Below are positions 8,763 through 18,075 of a DNA stretch of 64,000 bases, piece after piece. The notes below the pieces were generated by a model, which made no database searches, was not told the DNA's origin, and saw nothing but the letters and a program-made list of their open reading frames with translations. The translations under genes were made by a program, and so were the position numbers. The stretch covers positions 496,001 through 560,000 of the forward strand of contig NZ_CP025804.1 in the NCBI RefSeq assembly GCF_003352085.1, written 5' to 3'. Position 1 is the stretch's first letter; each line of letters starts with the position of its first letter. Source of the stretch: Sulfitobacter sp. SK012. Its GTDB lineage: Bacteria; Pseudomonadota; Alphaproteobacteria; Rhodobacterales; Rhodobacteraceae.

Positions 8763-10571
8763 TCATAGCGTAACGCGCAGCTCAACGAATCCAGTGTCGG
8801 TATGGCCGATGACCTGGGGTGAAAGATGGGCGATGTCATCGAGATGTTCAGTCGCCAAGTGGCTTGTGTAAAATACGGCCTGAGCACCCCCAAGTGGCGC
8901 AAATTGCCACGGCGGCTGTTCGGGTAGAATTTTGATGTCGCGGTCCATGAGCCGCGCGATGAGTGCTTCGGGGAGGGGTATTGTGCTGCGGGCAAGGACA
9001 TCGTGATCGGGTGTGGGCGCATATGATCCACCGCCTGCAGCGCGAAATTGGTTGGTGACCAGTGCAAAGTGCTGATCGTCGCGGAGGGGCCGTCCATTAT
9101 GGCTTAGGTCGCGGATGCGGTGGCCAAGGCGGGCGGTAGGGTCAATGAGGTATTCCAAGCCAAAAATTGTATCAAAATGAAAGCCGGGAACGGCCGCATC
9201 TATCAGGGCTTGGTTCGGCGCATTTGGCGACAATTGGGCGAAAATGCGGGCGCTGTGTTCCAGCCACGCTCGCAGTTTGGCACCGTTGGCACGAACGGCA
9301 ACTAATTGGTTTGCGAAAGGGCTGAGCCCGGCAATATGCCTGCGCAACACGGGGCCGGCAGGTAGATGCAAAAAGTGTTCGGGCCCCCCACGCCCGCCGG
9401 ACGCATGGGCGGCTGCAGAGCACAACAAGGGCAAATCCGAATACTCTGTCCCCGCCAATTCGCGCTGCATCAGGCGCATCTTTGCTGCGGCGATCAGGCC
9501 TGAGGTCGGCGCAGGCGTCACCAATGCGAAACAACTGTGCATGGCACGCTCGAGAGTTCCGACTTTTTGGGCCAGTTGCCGCCGCACCCGGTTATGTGCA
9601 GGTCGTACGATCTGGCCAATGGTGGAATCCTGAGGGGTTTGCTGTAGGTTGGGGCGCAATGCGCTGGTATGGCTGAGAACAGTCCAGCCCCCAGCGGGTG
9701 TAGGTGCAAGTTCCAGATCCATCACCGCGAGATCAGAACCAGAATGCCCAGCCATGATAGCAGGGACACTCTCCAACAATCCCGTTTGTGCATCCACTCC
9801 GGTGCGCCCGATGTATTCGGGGCCGGGCAGTCGGCGATGGGTGTGGCCGGTTATCAGCGCATCAACGCCGGGGATTTGCGCCAACCCAACGGCGCTTGCT
9901 TCAAGGTCGTCTGGCTGACCCACGCCCATATGAGCCAATACGACAATGATATCCGCACCTTGCTGGCGCAGTTTTGGGATTGCCGTTTCAAGTGTTTTTT
10001 GTACTGACGCGATACGATTCTTAGGGCCAAGATTTTGCCGGTTCCAAACGGCCGTGAGTGGTGGCACGACTGACAAAATACCAACCTGCAAAACCTCACC
10101 AGATGGTAGTTTGCAAGGTATCACGGTCGACGGAAGGATTGCACAGACGTCGTCGCCGGAAAGGTTGGTGCAGACCACCGGCATCTTTAGCGCATCAGCG
10201 ACTTGGTTAAGATATTTGACGCCGTGATCAAAGTCGTGGTTGCCCAAACCTACCGCGTCGTAATCAAGGTGATTGAGGCTGGCCACGATCGGGTGATCGG
10301 CATTGACCGGGACCTGTGCCAGATAGTCGGCCAATGGCGTACCTTGCAACAAATCGCCGTTGTCGAGCAGGAGCGTAGATATGCCTTCCCGGGCAGCCTC
10401 TGCCCGCGCGATGTCGATCAAGGTAGCAATGCCCGCCAGCCCGATGCCAGGCGCTGGGCAGTCTTTGACATAGTCGTGGGGCAGCAGGTGAGCGTGAATG
10501 TCTGTCGTCGCCAACAGACGTAAACTGATGTGGGGGGTGGTCAAAACGTCAGTCAGCATAGAAAGCGGCAC
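8763..10571 (-). CDS. Bifunctional 2',3'-cyclic-nucleotide 2'-phosphodiesterase/3'-nucleotidase-like metallophosphoesterase
   Basis: This 602-residue protein has an N-terminal calcineurin-like metallophosphoesterase domain with metal-binding motifs LLATTDIHAHLLPHDY, LLDNGDLLQGTPLADY, GLGNHDFDHG and VLAHMG/ITGHTHRRLPG. A 5'-nucleotidase C-terminal domain follows from about residue 350. The YVKDC and NGDLLQGTP elements fit CpdB better than UshA. CpdB-type enzymes hydrolyse 2',3'-cyclic nucleotides and 3'-nucleotides in the periplasm, but no clear signal peptide is seen here, so location is uncertain. The start is GTG at 10571 behind GGGAAAG; an ATG at 10559 is the alternative. It is divergent from nudC. 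Confidence 0.85.
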   Translation of the reverse strand: MPLSMLTDVLTTPHISLRLLATTDIHAHLLPHDYVKDCPAPGIGLAGIATLIDIARAEAAREGISTLLLDNGDLLQGTPLADYLAQVPVNADHPIVASLNHLDYDAVGLGNHDFDHGVKYLNQVADALKMPVVCTNLSGDDVCAILPSTVIPCKLPSGEVLQVGILSVVPPLTAVWNRQNLGPKNRIASVQKTLETAIPKLRQQGADIIVVLAHMGVGQPDDLEASAVGLAQIPGVDALITGHTHRRLPGPEYIGRTGVDAQTGLLESVPAIMAGHSGSDLAVMDLELAPTPAGGWTVLSHTSALRPNLQQTPQDSTIGQIVRPAHNRVRRQLAQKVGTLERAMHSCFALVTPAPTSGLIAAAKMRLMQRELAGTEYSDLPLLCSAAAHASGGRGGPEHFLHLPAGPVLRRHIAGLSPFANQLVAVRANGAKLRAWLEHSARIFAQLSPNAPNQALIDAAVPGFHFDTIFGLEYLIDPTARLGHRIRDLSHNGRPLRDDQHFALVTNQFRAAGGGSYAPTPDHDVLARSTIPLPEALIARLMDRDIKILPEQPPWQFAPLGGAQAVFYTSHLATEHLDDIAHLSPQVIGHTDTGFVELRVTL

Positions 10572-10717
10572 ATTACTTTCCCGTATATGGGGTTACTCAA
10601 TCAACTTTAGATTGATTTGATACGACCAGATGCTGCAGTGCTTTGCAAGGGGGCAGAGGGGTTGCGAATTTGCTTTGCAACAGGAATAGACAAGTCTGAG
10701 CAAGCAAGGGGCCCTAC

Positions 10718-11686
10718 ATGAAACGCGCAGAGCAGGTGACATTTGGTGGATCGGCCCTCGACCGGGCAGGGGAACTGCGCGGTGATGCCGAAGGACTGGC
10801 CGCCGCCATGGCCGACCCAGCCTCGCGGGCCGTGTTGTTTTGGCGCGGTAAGCCCTTGATTGCAACTGAACGTCCAGCGGCGCTGGTACGGGTCCCGCTC
10901 GACCACAGTGCGCTGCGTGACGTGACGGAAGCACCGATCTTGCTTGGACGCGAAGACGGCGCCGCAGTTTTTGCCTATGATATACGCGATTGGGTCCCGG
11001 ACGATCTTGATGAAAGCTCCTTGGGCGCGTTCTTGGATAATTCGAAACAGCATCACCCGGCTTTTGAACAAACCACAGTCTTTGCTGAGTTGCGCCAAGT
11101 GATGAACTGGCTCAACCCGCGCGACGCAGAGCTGGCGGCCACAGGCAAGGCAATTCTTGTTTGGCACGAAGCGCATGGGTTTTGCGCGCGGTGTGGTGAA
11201 CCAACCGAGATTGCGGAGGCGGGGTGGCAGCGCAGCTGTATGTCTTGTGCAGCCTCGCATTTTCCGCGCACTGATCCAGTGGTCATCATGCTGATTACGC
11301 ACGGCAATTCGGTTCTTTTGGGGCGATCACCCGGTTGGCCCGACGGGATGTATTCATTGCTAGCCGGCTTTGTCGAGCCGGGCGAAACCCTCGAGGCTGC
11401 AGTGCGCCGCGAAGTGTTTGAGGAATCTGGTGTGCATGTCGGTCCGGTTGATTATTTATCCAGCCAGCCTTGGCCATTCCCGGCGTCTTTGATGTTCGGG
11501 TGCCGAGGCGTTGCCACCACGCGCGACATCACCATCGACCCAGTGGAAATTGAAGACGCGCTTTGGGTCAACCGCGAAGAGTTGATGACAGCATTTGCTG
11601 GGTCGCATCCAAAGATTATGCCCGCCCGGAAGGGTTCGATCGCACACTTTTTACTAGAAAACTGGCTTGCGGATACCTTGGATTAA
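10718..11686 (+). CDS. nudC: NAD(+) diphosphatase (NADH pyrophosphatase) NudC
   Basis: This 322-residue protein is NudC. The zinc ribbon has C156, C159, C174 and C177 (FCARCGEP and CMSCAASHFPR). A complete Nudix box follows at about 217-239 (GFVEPGETLEAAVRRE, then VFEESGV), with the NADH-specific SQPWPFPASLM shortly after, which marks the NADH pyrophosphatase subgroup. The enzyme hydrolyses NAD(H) to NMN(H) and AMP and, in relatives, removes NAD caps from RNA. The gene is divergent from the cpdB-like gene and about 50 bp upstream of an SRPBCC gene on the same strand. Confidence 0.95.
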   Translation: MKRAEQVTFGGSALDRAGELRGDAEGLAAAMADPASRAVLFWRGKPLIATERPAALVRVPLDHSALRDVTEAPILLGREDGAAVFAYDIRDWVPDDLDESSLGAFLDNSKQHHPAFEQTTVFAELRQVMNWLNPRDAELAATGKAILVWHEAHGFCARCGEPTEIAEAGWQRSCMSCAASHFPRTDPVVIMLITHGNSVLLGRSPGWPDGMYSLLAGFVEPGETLEAAVRREVFEESGVHVGPVDYLSSQPWPFPASLMFGCRGVATTRDITIDPVEIEDALWVNREELMTAFAGSHPKIMPARKGSIAHFLLENWLADTLD

Positions 11687-11735
11687 CGCGAGGATAAGGC
11701 CAGTCCAGTGTTGCTAGCTACAGGTCCCAAACGCG

Positions 11736-12203
11736 ATGAAATTTTCGACCAAAGAGGATATTGAAGCCCCGATTGATGTGGTTTTCGAGATGCTGTGCGA
11801 TTTCGAAACTTTTGAACGGTCTGCCATGCGACGTGGCGCCGAAGTCGGGCGGGTAGACAATCTCTCAAAGCCTTCCGTTGGTATGACTTGGGATGCAAAG
11901 TTTGATCTGCGCGGTAAGCGAAGAGAGCTACAGTTAGAAATGGTTACCTTTGATCGTCCAACTGAGATGGTGTTGGAAAGCCGCTCGCAAGGGTTGTTGG
12001 GTACCATGTCGATGGAACTGATGGCCCTGTCACGTAACCGCACGCGTATCCTTGTCGCGCTAGATCTCAAGCCGTTAAACCTATCGGCAAGATTGCTGGT
12101 GCAATCACTGAAGCTGGCCAAGAAATCGCTGACCAAGAAATACAAACTCCGTGTAGCGGAGTTTGTAAAAACCATGGAAGAGCGGTATCAGAAGACGGCT
12201 TAA
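11736..12203 (+). CDS. SRPBCC family protein
   Basis: This 155-residue protein has the START/Bet v1-like pattern. It opens MKFSTKEDIEAPIDVVFEML, the usual beta-strand plus helix start of SRPBCC proteins, has a central mixed beta region, and ends in an amphipathic basic helix (LLVQSLKLAKKSLTKKYKLRVAEF). The family binds hydrophobic ligands; no catalytic residues are evident and no substrate can be assigned. It follows nudC by about 50 bp and may be co-transcribed. Its TAA overlaps the pheA stop codon on the opposite strand (convergent genes sharing TTAA). Confidence 0.75.
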   Translation: MKFSTKEDIEAPIDVVFEMLCDFETFERSAMRRGAEVGRVDNLSKPSVGMTWDAKFDLRGKRRELQLEMVTFDRPTEMVLESRSQGLLGTMSMELMALSRNRTRILVALDLKPLNLSARLLVQSLKLAKKSLTKKYKLRVAEFVKTMEERYQKTA

Positions 12204-13051
12204 CTGCCGCTTGGTCTGTCCGGATGGGCAGGATAGACGCCTAAGACCTCAAGCATATTTGTGAAGTATCCCAACTCATCGAGGGCGCGTTTGACGTGTG
12301 CGTCCTCCGGGTGACCTTCGATGTCAGCATAAAACTGTGTCGCCGTGAAAGATCCGCCAACCATATAACTCTCAAGCTTGGTCATGTTAACGCCATTCGT
12401 GGCGAAGCCGCCCATTGCTTTGTACAGCGCGGCAGGAATGTTGCGGACTTCGAATACGAAGGTTGTCAGCATCCGTTCTGACCGACGAGATAGATCGATG
12501 TCTGGGGCCATTAGCAAAAAGCGGGTGGTGTTGTGGTCTAAGTCCTCGATCCCCTCGGCGAGAACTTCGAGCCCGTGGATCTCGGCGGCAACGCTGCTGG
12601 CAAGCACACCTTCGTGGCGGGGCCCGTCTTTGGCAAGCTCGGCCGCGGCACCGGCACTGTCGGCCGCAGGTTCTGAGGTGATACCATTTTGTTCAAGGAA
12701 TCGGCGCGCCTGCGGTAGCAGCACCAAATGCGCACGCACATGTTTTACGTCATCCAGCGTCACACCGGGGCGAGCCATCAGGCAAATGCGCACCCGCACA
12801 AAAGCTTCGGCGATAATATGCATTCCGCTTTCGGGTAACAGGCGGTGAATGTCTGCAACCCGGCCGTAAATAGTGTTTTCGACCGGCAACATCGCTAAAT
12901 CAGCACGGTCTTCGCGAACCGCACGTAAAACATCTTCAAACGTCTCGCACGGAATTGGCGTGGCGTCCGGACGTGCCTGCAGGCAGGCTTCGTGGCTATA
13001 GGCCCCTAAAGCGCCTTGAAATGCGATGCGTCGCGAAGATTTGGTGGTCAT
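12200..13051 (-). CDS. pheA: Prephenate dehydratase
   Basis: This 283-residue monofunctional protein starts with the dehydratase motif RIAFQGALGAYSHEAC, then LPVENTIYGRVADIHRLL, and has the catalytic TRF within DHNTTRFLLM. A C-terminal ACT domain carries the phenylalanine-binding ESYMVGGSFTATQFYADIEG region. It converts prephenate to phenylpyruvate in phenylalanine synthesis and is expected to be feedback-inhibited by Phe through the ACT domain. There is no fused chorismate mutase; a separate one is at 50604-50900. ATG 13051 with AGGAAGA upstream is chosen over the longer frame to 13222, which would overlap cycM. Confidence 0.95.
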   Translation of the reverse strand: MTTKSSRRIAFQGALGAYSHEACLQARPDATPIPCETFEDVLRAVREDRADLAMLPVENTIYGRVADIHRLLPESGMHIIAEAFVRVRICLMARPGVTLDDVKHVRAHLVLLPQARRFLEQNGITSEPAADSAGAAAELAKDGPRHEGVLASSVAAEIHGLEVLAEGIEDLDHNTTRFLLMAPDIDLSRRSERMLTTFVFEVRNIPAALYKAMGGFATNGVNMTKLESYMVGGSFTATQFYADIEGHPEDAHVKRALDELGYFTNMLEVLGVYPAHPDRPSGS

Positions 13052-13212
13052 TGGGATCTTCCTTTGGTGCTGGCCTTGGATGCTGGCCGATCGGTGGGCG
13101 CGCGTGGGGGTGGTCGAATGGTCGCGGTAACTACACCTTGCCCCGCCGGAGGGAAAGCAATAGATACGCGTGCAAAGATGTATCCCCAAGATCAAGATGA
13201 TGGACCTGAACC

Positions 13213-13713
13213 ATGGACACAATGACCCTTACAAAAGTTGCTGCAGGCCTGTTTGGGGCATGGCTGATATTATTGATGGGAAAATTCGCTGCTGAAGAGA
13301 TCTACCACTCTGGCCTTCACGGCGAAGCTTCTTACGTAATTGAAGTTGCCGACGCGGGCGGCGCTGAAGTTGAAGACGCAGTGCCTTTCGAAGAAGTGTT
13401 GGCTTCGGCTGATGCAGCTTCTGGTGCAAAAGTATTTAAGAAATGCTCCTCGTGCCACAAAGTTGAGCAAGGTGCCAATGCAACTGGCCCGTATCTTTAT
13501 GCCGTGGTTGGCCGCAACGTTGATGCCGCCGAAGGTTTCAAATACTCTGGCGCACTCGAAAAGGTCGCCGATGTATGGTCTCCAGAGAACCTGAATAGCT
13601 TCCTGACCAACCCCAAAGGCTTCGCGCCGGGCACATCAATGGGCTTTAAAGGCCTCAAGAAGGTCGAAGACCGTGCTAATGTGATCGCTTATCTTCAAAG
13701 CATTGCTAATTAA
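13213..13713 (+). CDS. cycM: Membrane-anchored cytochrome c552-type cytochrome (CycM-like)
   Basis: This 166-residue protein has an N-terminal transmembrane anchor (LTKVAAGLFGAWLILLMGKF) and an acidic linker to about residue 60. A class I cytochrome c domain follows with the haem site C78-S-S-C81-H82 and a probable axial Met in PGTSMGFKGLKK. CycM-type cytochromes of Rhodobacteraceae and rhizobia carry electrons from the bc1 complex to the aa3-type cytochrome oxidase while tethered to the membrane. The gene is divergent from pheA across about 160 bp and is followed by a clear terminator, so it is monocistronic. Confidence 0.9.
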   Translation: MDTMTLTKVAAGLFGAWLILLMGKFAAEEIYHSGLHGEASYVIEVADAGGAEVEDAVPFEEVLASADAASGAKVFKKCSSCHKVEQGANATGPYLYAVVGRNVDAAEGFKYSGALEKVADVWSPENLNSFLTNPKGFAPGTSMGFKGLKKVEDRANVIAYLQSIAN

Positions 13714-13736
13714 ATTGCGCTAGAATGATTGAGTTG

Positions 13737-13760
13737 GGCCGCTTTTCAGCGGCCTTTTTC
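13737..13760 (+). terminator. Rho-independent terminator after cycM
   Basis: GGCCGC, a TTTTCA loop and GCGGCC form a perfect 6-bp stem followed by TTTTTC, about 24 bp past the cycM stop codon. Confidence 0.9.
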
Positions 13761-13879
13761 TTGTCTGATCCCAGATTTCAGCCAGATCACACAGTTGCAA
13801 CTTGTAACTTGGTATACGGGGCCATTAGCCTAAGTTAAGCAGTCGACCTACTTGCCGTGATCTGAACGAGGAGCCCTAT

Positions 13880-15808
13880 ATGCCCAAGTCCCAAGCCCGT
13901 ATCGCCACCCGGCAATTGAACCCCCTTTTGGGATGGTCCGCATTCGTTTTTTTGACTTTGGGTGTTCTCGTGGCCGGGATGGCACGCGCGCAAGAGGGGC
14001 CGATCATCGAAAGCCATGGCTATTCATTTTATGGCGACCTTAAATACCCTGCTGATTTTGCACATTTCGACTACGTGAACCCCGAGGCACCCAAGGGCGG
14101 CGAGATTGCCATCTCGGCGCTGGGCACGTTCGATTCAATGAACCCCTACAGCCGTAAAGGTCGTGGTGGCGGGCTGAGCACGGTTATGTACGAGAGCCTA
14201 TTCGTGGAGGGTGTGAATTCCGAGAGCGCGCCGGCGGATGCATATGGTGAATATTACTGTCTGCTGTGCAAGAGCATCGAATATCCTGATACGCAGGATT
14301 GGGTGATTTTCCACATGCGCCCCGGGGCACGGTTTTCAACCGGCGATCCGGTGACCGCCCATGATATCGAATTCTCGCACAACTTGTTGCTGGATCAGGG
14401 TTTGAAATCTTATGCAGACGCGGTGCGTCAACGGATCCCCAAGGTCGAGGTGATCGACGACTACACGATTAAATTTCACTTCACGCCAGGTATTTCGCGC
14501 CGCAGTCTGATCAGTCAGGTCGGAAATGTGCCTGCATGGTCCAAGAAGTGGTACGAGGAAACCGGCGCGCGCCTTGATGAGAGCCGTCTTGAGACGTCGC
14601 CCGGATCCGGTCCTTACATGGTTGAGGACGTCAAAGTGAACCGCCGGATCGTCTATCAACGCAACCCTGACTATTGGGGAAATGACCTGGCCGTTAATCA
14701 AGGCCGCAATAATTTTGACCGCATACGCATCGAATATTTTGGCGATGAGAACGCTGCATTTGAAGCCTTTAAGGCCGGGGAATACACGTTCCGGAATGAA
14801 GGAAATTCGAAAAACTGGGCGACGGCCTATGAATTTCCAAAGGTGCAGGATGGCTATGTGGTGAAAGACGAGATCGCGGACGGATCGCCGCCCACGCCGT
14901 CTGGCATCGTCTTTAACCTTGGTCGCGAGGTTATGAAGGACAAGCGCGTGCGCGAAGCTGTCTCTTTGGCATTCAACTTTGAATGGACCAACGAGTCGCT
15001 GCAATATGGTCTGTTTAAACAGCGCACCTCTTTCAGCGAAGGTACACCGGTCATGGCGACTGGCTTGCCAACAGGCGCCGAGCTAGCGTTCTTGGAAAGT
15101 CTTGGGGATGTGGTCGTGCCTGAGGTTTTGACCCAAGAGGTTCGATTGCCACATACCTCGGGTGCTGCGCGTCTTCTGGATCGACGCAATGCGCGCAAGG
15201 CGATGAAGTTGTTGGATGACGCAGGTTGGGCTGTGGGGACAGACGGTAAACGTCGCAATGCGGATGATGAGCCGCTGCGCTTGACGTTCCTATTGAACAG
15301 CTCAACGTCGGCGACGTTGTCTGCGGTGGTCGAGAACTTCATTTCCAACCTTGATGCCATGGGCATTGAAGCAGTCTTGGAGAAAGTCGACAGCTCTCAG
15401 TATACGGAGCGCGAACGGGACCGTGACTACGATCTGGTGTATGACCAATATGCTGCCTTCTTAGGAACCGGTACTGGGCTGATGCAGTTTTACGGCTCTG
15501 AGGCGGCAAGCTATTCTCTCTTTAACCCTGCTGGATTGGCCAGTCCGATGGTTGATGCGATTGTTCAAGCTTCCTTGCAGGCACAGACCGTTGAAGAGGA
15601 AACCACAGCGATGACCGCGCTGGACCGGGCGCTGCGCTATGAGTTCATTATGATCCCCGTCTGGTACAACGATGTCTATTGGACGGCTTACTATGATCAA
15701 TACGAGCACCCTGAGGAGCAGCCTGCCTACGGTCTTGGCTACCTTGATTGGTGGTGGTTCAACGAAGAGAAGGCCGCCAAGCTAATCGCTGCCGGTGCGT
15801 TGCGGTAA
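13880..15808 (+). CDS. yejA: Peptide ABC transporter substrate-binding protein (YejA)
   Basis: This 642-residue extracellular solute-binding protein family 5 member has an N-terminal signal peptide (hydrophobic stretch about 20-36 ending GMARAQEG). The YejA-type opening SHGYSFYGDLKYPADFAHFDYVNPEAPKGG is the subfamily signature, though only parts of it are quoted here. It captures oligopeptides in the periplasm for the YejBEF transporter; in enterobacteria this system also imports the antibiotic microcin C. It is preceded by a GAGGAG ribosome binding site and followed 10 bp later by yejB, forming a four-gene operon yejABEF. Confidence 0.92.
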   Translation: MPKSQARIATRQLNPLLGWSAFVFLTLGVLVAGMARAQEGPIIESHGYSFYGDLKYPADFAHFDYVNPEAPKGGEIAISALGTFDSMNPYSRKGRGGGLSTVMYESLFVEGVNSESAPADAYGEYYCLLCKSIEYPDTQDWVIFHMRPGARFSTGDPVTAHDIEFSHNLLLDQGLKSYADAVRQRIPKVEVIDDYTIKFHFTPGISRRSLISQVGNVPAWSKKWYEETGARLDESRLETSPGSGPYMVEDVKVNRRIVYQRNPDYWGNDLAVNQGRNNFDRIRIEYFGDENAAFEAFKAGEYTFRNEGNSKNWATAYEFPKVQDGYVVKDEIADGSPPTPSGIVFNLGREVMKDKRVREAVSLAFNFEWTNESLQYGLFKQRTSFSEGTPVMATGLPTGAELAFLESLGDVVVPEVLTQEVRLPHTSGAARLLDRRNARKAMKLLDDAGWAVGTDGKRRNADDEPLRLTFLLNSSTSATLSAVVENFISNLDAMGIEAVLEKVDSSQYTERERDRDYDLVYDQYAAFLGTGTGLMQFYGSEAASYSLFNPAGLASPMVDAIVQASLQAQTVEEETTAMTALDRALRYEFIMIPVWYNDVYWTAYYDQYEHPEEQPAYGLGYLDWWWFNEEKAAKLIAAGALR

Positions 15809-15817
15809 GCGCCTCAA

Positions 15818-16903
15818 ATGGGTTCGTATATCCTCAGAAGGCTTTTGCTGATCATTCCGACCTTGTTCGGTATCATGCTGGTCAACTTCGCGCTGGTGCA
15901 ATTTGTACCGGGCGGCCCTGTTGAGCAGGCGATTGCCCGTATTCAAGGTGGCGGTGACGTTTTTGGTGGGTTCACCGGATCAGGCACGGACGCGGGTAAC
16001 GAGGTGACGACATCGACGGATAACTATGTCGGTGCTCGAGGTCTCCCGCCGGAATTCATCGAAGAGCTCAGAGAGGAATATGGGCTGGATAAACCGGTTG
16101 TGCAGCGGTTTTTCACCATGCTTTGGAACTACATGCAGTTCGATTTCGGCGAGAGTTTCTTTCGCTCAGTCAGTGTGATTGATCTGATCAAAGAAAAGCT
16201 GCCCGTGTCGATTACGTTGGGGCTTTGGTCGACGCTGATCGCTTATATCGTGTCGATACCGCTGGGCATTGCCAAGGCGGTGCGTGACGGAACGCGGTTT
16301 GACACTTGGACGTCTGGGGCGATCATTGCGGCCTATGCGATCCCCGGTTTCTTGTTTGCGATCCTGTTGCTTGTCCTCTTTGCGGGGGGGTCCTATTGGC
16401 AGGTATTCCCGCTTCGCGGTCTGACCAGTGACAATTGGGAAAGCCTTAGTGTCTTTGGCAAGATCACGGATTATTTCTGGCACATCACGTTGCCGGTGCT
16501 GGCCTCAACCATTTCGGCTTTTGCAACGCTGACGCTGCTGACCAAGAACAGTTTTCTTGACGAGATCAAGAAGCACTATGTGATCACCGCCCGCGCCAAG
16601 GGCCTGTCAGAAAAGCAGGTTCTATATGGCCATGTTTTTCGCAACGCGATGCTGATCGTGATCGCGGGATTTCCGGCCGTGTTCATCGGCGTGTTCTTTG
16701 GTGCGTCCCTAATTATTGAGACGATCTTTTCGCTTGATGGGTTGGGCCGTTTGGGATTCGAGGCAGCCGTTGCGCGTGATTATCCAATCGTGTTTGGCAC
16801 GCTGTTCATTTTTGGCCTCATTGGTCTGGTGGTCGGGATTATTTCGGACCTGATGTACGTGCTGGTCGATCCGCGCATCGATTTTGAAAAGAGGGAAGGC
16901 TAA
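15818..16903 (+). CDS. yejB: Peptide ABC transporter permease YejB
   Basis: This 361-residue inner-membrane permease begins with the typical [19 protein letters not shown] helix. It carries the binding-protein-dependent transport signature region ([23 protein letters not shown], the EAA loop that contacts the ATPase) and about six transmembrane segments. The long periplasmic insert after the first helix (about residues 40-100) is characteristic of YejB compared with DppB. Its TAA shares an A with the yejE ATG (TAATG), so translation is coupled. Confidence 0.93.
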   Translation: MGSYILRRLLLIIPTLFGIMLVNFALVQFVPGGPVEQAIARIQGGGDVFGGFTGSGTDAGNEVTTSTDNYVGARGLPPEFIEELREEYGLDKPVVQRFFTMLWNYMQFDFGESFFRSVSVIDLIKEKLPVSITLGLWSTLIAYIVSIPLGIAKAVRDGTRFDTWTSGAIIAAYAIPGFLFAILLLVLFAGGSYWQVFPLRGLTSDNWESLSVFGKITDYFWHITLPVLASTISAFATLTLLTKNSFLDEIKKHYVITARAKGLSEKQVLYGHVFRNAMLIVIAGFPAVFIGVFFGASLIIETIFSLDGLGRLGFEAAVARDYPIVFGTLFIFGLIGLVVGIISDLMYVLVDPRIDFEKREG

Positions 16904-18075
16904 TGGCTCTGTCACCCCTCAACAGCCGCCGCTGGCGTAACTTCACCCGCAATCGCCGGGCCTATTGGTCGCTCTGGATTTTCTTGGTGCTGTTTGTTTT
17001 GTCGCTGCTTGCAGAGTTTCTGGCCAACGACAAACCGATCCTCGTGAACTACCGTGGCGAATACTACATGCCGATTTTCAGCTTTTACCCTGAAACGGCC
17101 TTTGGCGGAGATTTTCAAACCGAAGCCGTCTACCGCGATCCTGAGGTCAAATGCCTGATCGCTACCGGTGGGCTTGAGCAATGTTTTGATGATCCAGATG
17201 CCTATCTGGAAGATGCCAAAGACGGCGAGGTCGACGGCGAGGCAATCGAAAAAGGGTGGGCGATCTGGCCGCCGATCCCCTATTCTTTCAACACTGCCGT
17301 CGACCGTGCGGGTGCTTCGCCTCTGCCGCCTGACGTCATTGGATTTTATACTGACGACCAAGGCGAAAGCCGCTTTGGTCTGCTGCCGCCTGACCAGCGT
17401 GGTCACAACCTTCTAGGAACGGACTATCCCAAACGCGACGTGATGGCGCGGGTGATCCACGGTTTTCGGTTGTCGATTGTGTTTACCATTCTGGTGACTG
17501 GGGCCGCGACGGTCATCGGCATTGTGGCGGGAGCGGTTCAAGGGTTTTTCGGCGGCTGGGTCGATCTGATTTTCCAACGGATCATCGAGATATGGTCGTC
17601 TACGCCGTCGCTCTATGTGATTATCATTATGTTCGCCATTTTAGGGCGAAGTTTCTGGCTGTTGGTGTTTCTGCTGGTGTTGTTCTCATGGACGGCGCTG
17701 GTGGGTGTGGTGCGCGCTGAATTCCTGCGTGCTCGCAACCTTGAATACGTGCGCGCCGCGCGAGCGCTGGGGGTGGGCAACGTGACGATTATGTTCCGCC
17801 ACATGCTGCCCAATGCGATGGTCGCGACCCTGACGATGCTGCCGTTCATCATCACCGGCACAATTTCGTCGCTGGCCGTGCTTGATTATCTTGGCTTTGG
17901 CCTGCCGTCTTCTGCACCCTCGTTGGGCGAGCTGACCTTGCAGGCAAAACAAAACCTTGAAGCCCCGTGGTTGGCCTTCACCGCGTTCTTTACATTCGCG
18001 ATTATGCTGTCGCTTTTGGTGTTCATCTTTGAGGGGGTTCGCGATGCCTTTGACCCCAGAAAGACCTTTTCGTGA
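16903..18075 (+). CDS. yejE: Peptide ABC transporter permease YejE
   Basis: This 390-residue permease starts [23 protein letters not shown], then a first transmembrane helix. A large periplasmic segment with Pro- and Asp-rich stretches precedes GHNLLGTDYPKRDVMARVIHG, followed by the DppC-like transmembrane domain and the EAA loop YVRAARALGVGNVTIMFRHML. It pairs with YejB to form the channel. The start overlaps yejB by 1 bp and the end overlaps yejF by 4 bp (GTGA). Confidence 0.93.
   Translation: MALSPLNSRRWRNFTRNRRAYWSLWIFLVLFVLSLLAEFLANDKPILVNYRGEYYMPIFSFYPETAFGGDFQTEAVYRDPEVKCLIATGGLEQCFDDPDAYLEDAKDGEVDGEAIEKGWAIWPPIPYSFNTAVDRAGASPLPPDVIGFYTDDQGESRFGLLPPDQRGHNLLGTDYPKRDVMARVIHGFRLSIVFTILVTGAATVIGIVAGAVQGFFGGWVDLIFQRIIEIWSSTPSLYVIIIMFAILGRSFWLLVFLLVLFSWTALVGVVRAEFLRARNLEYVRAARALGVGNVTIMFRHMLPNAMVATLTMLPFIITGTISSLAVLDYLGFGLPSSAPSLGELTLQAKQNLEAPWLAFTAFFTFAIMLSLLVFIFEGVRDAFDPRKTFS

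Noticed and set aside
8237..9097. 286-residue minus-strand frame covering the SRP RNA and the end of the cpdB-like gene
   Set aside because: It overlaps the metallopeptidase end, the SRP RNA gene and the cpdB coding region in another frame and resembles nothing.
10607..11302. 231-residue minus-strand frame over nudC
   Set aside because: It is antisense to nudC, whose zinc ribbon and Nudix box are in phase on the plus strand.
14336..15004. 222-residue minus-strand frame over yejA
   Set aside because: Shadow of yejA; no start site and no family resemblance.
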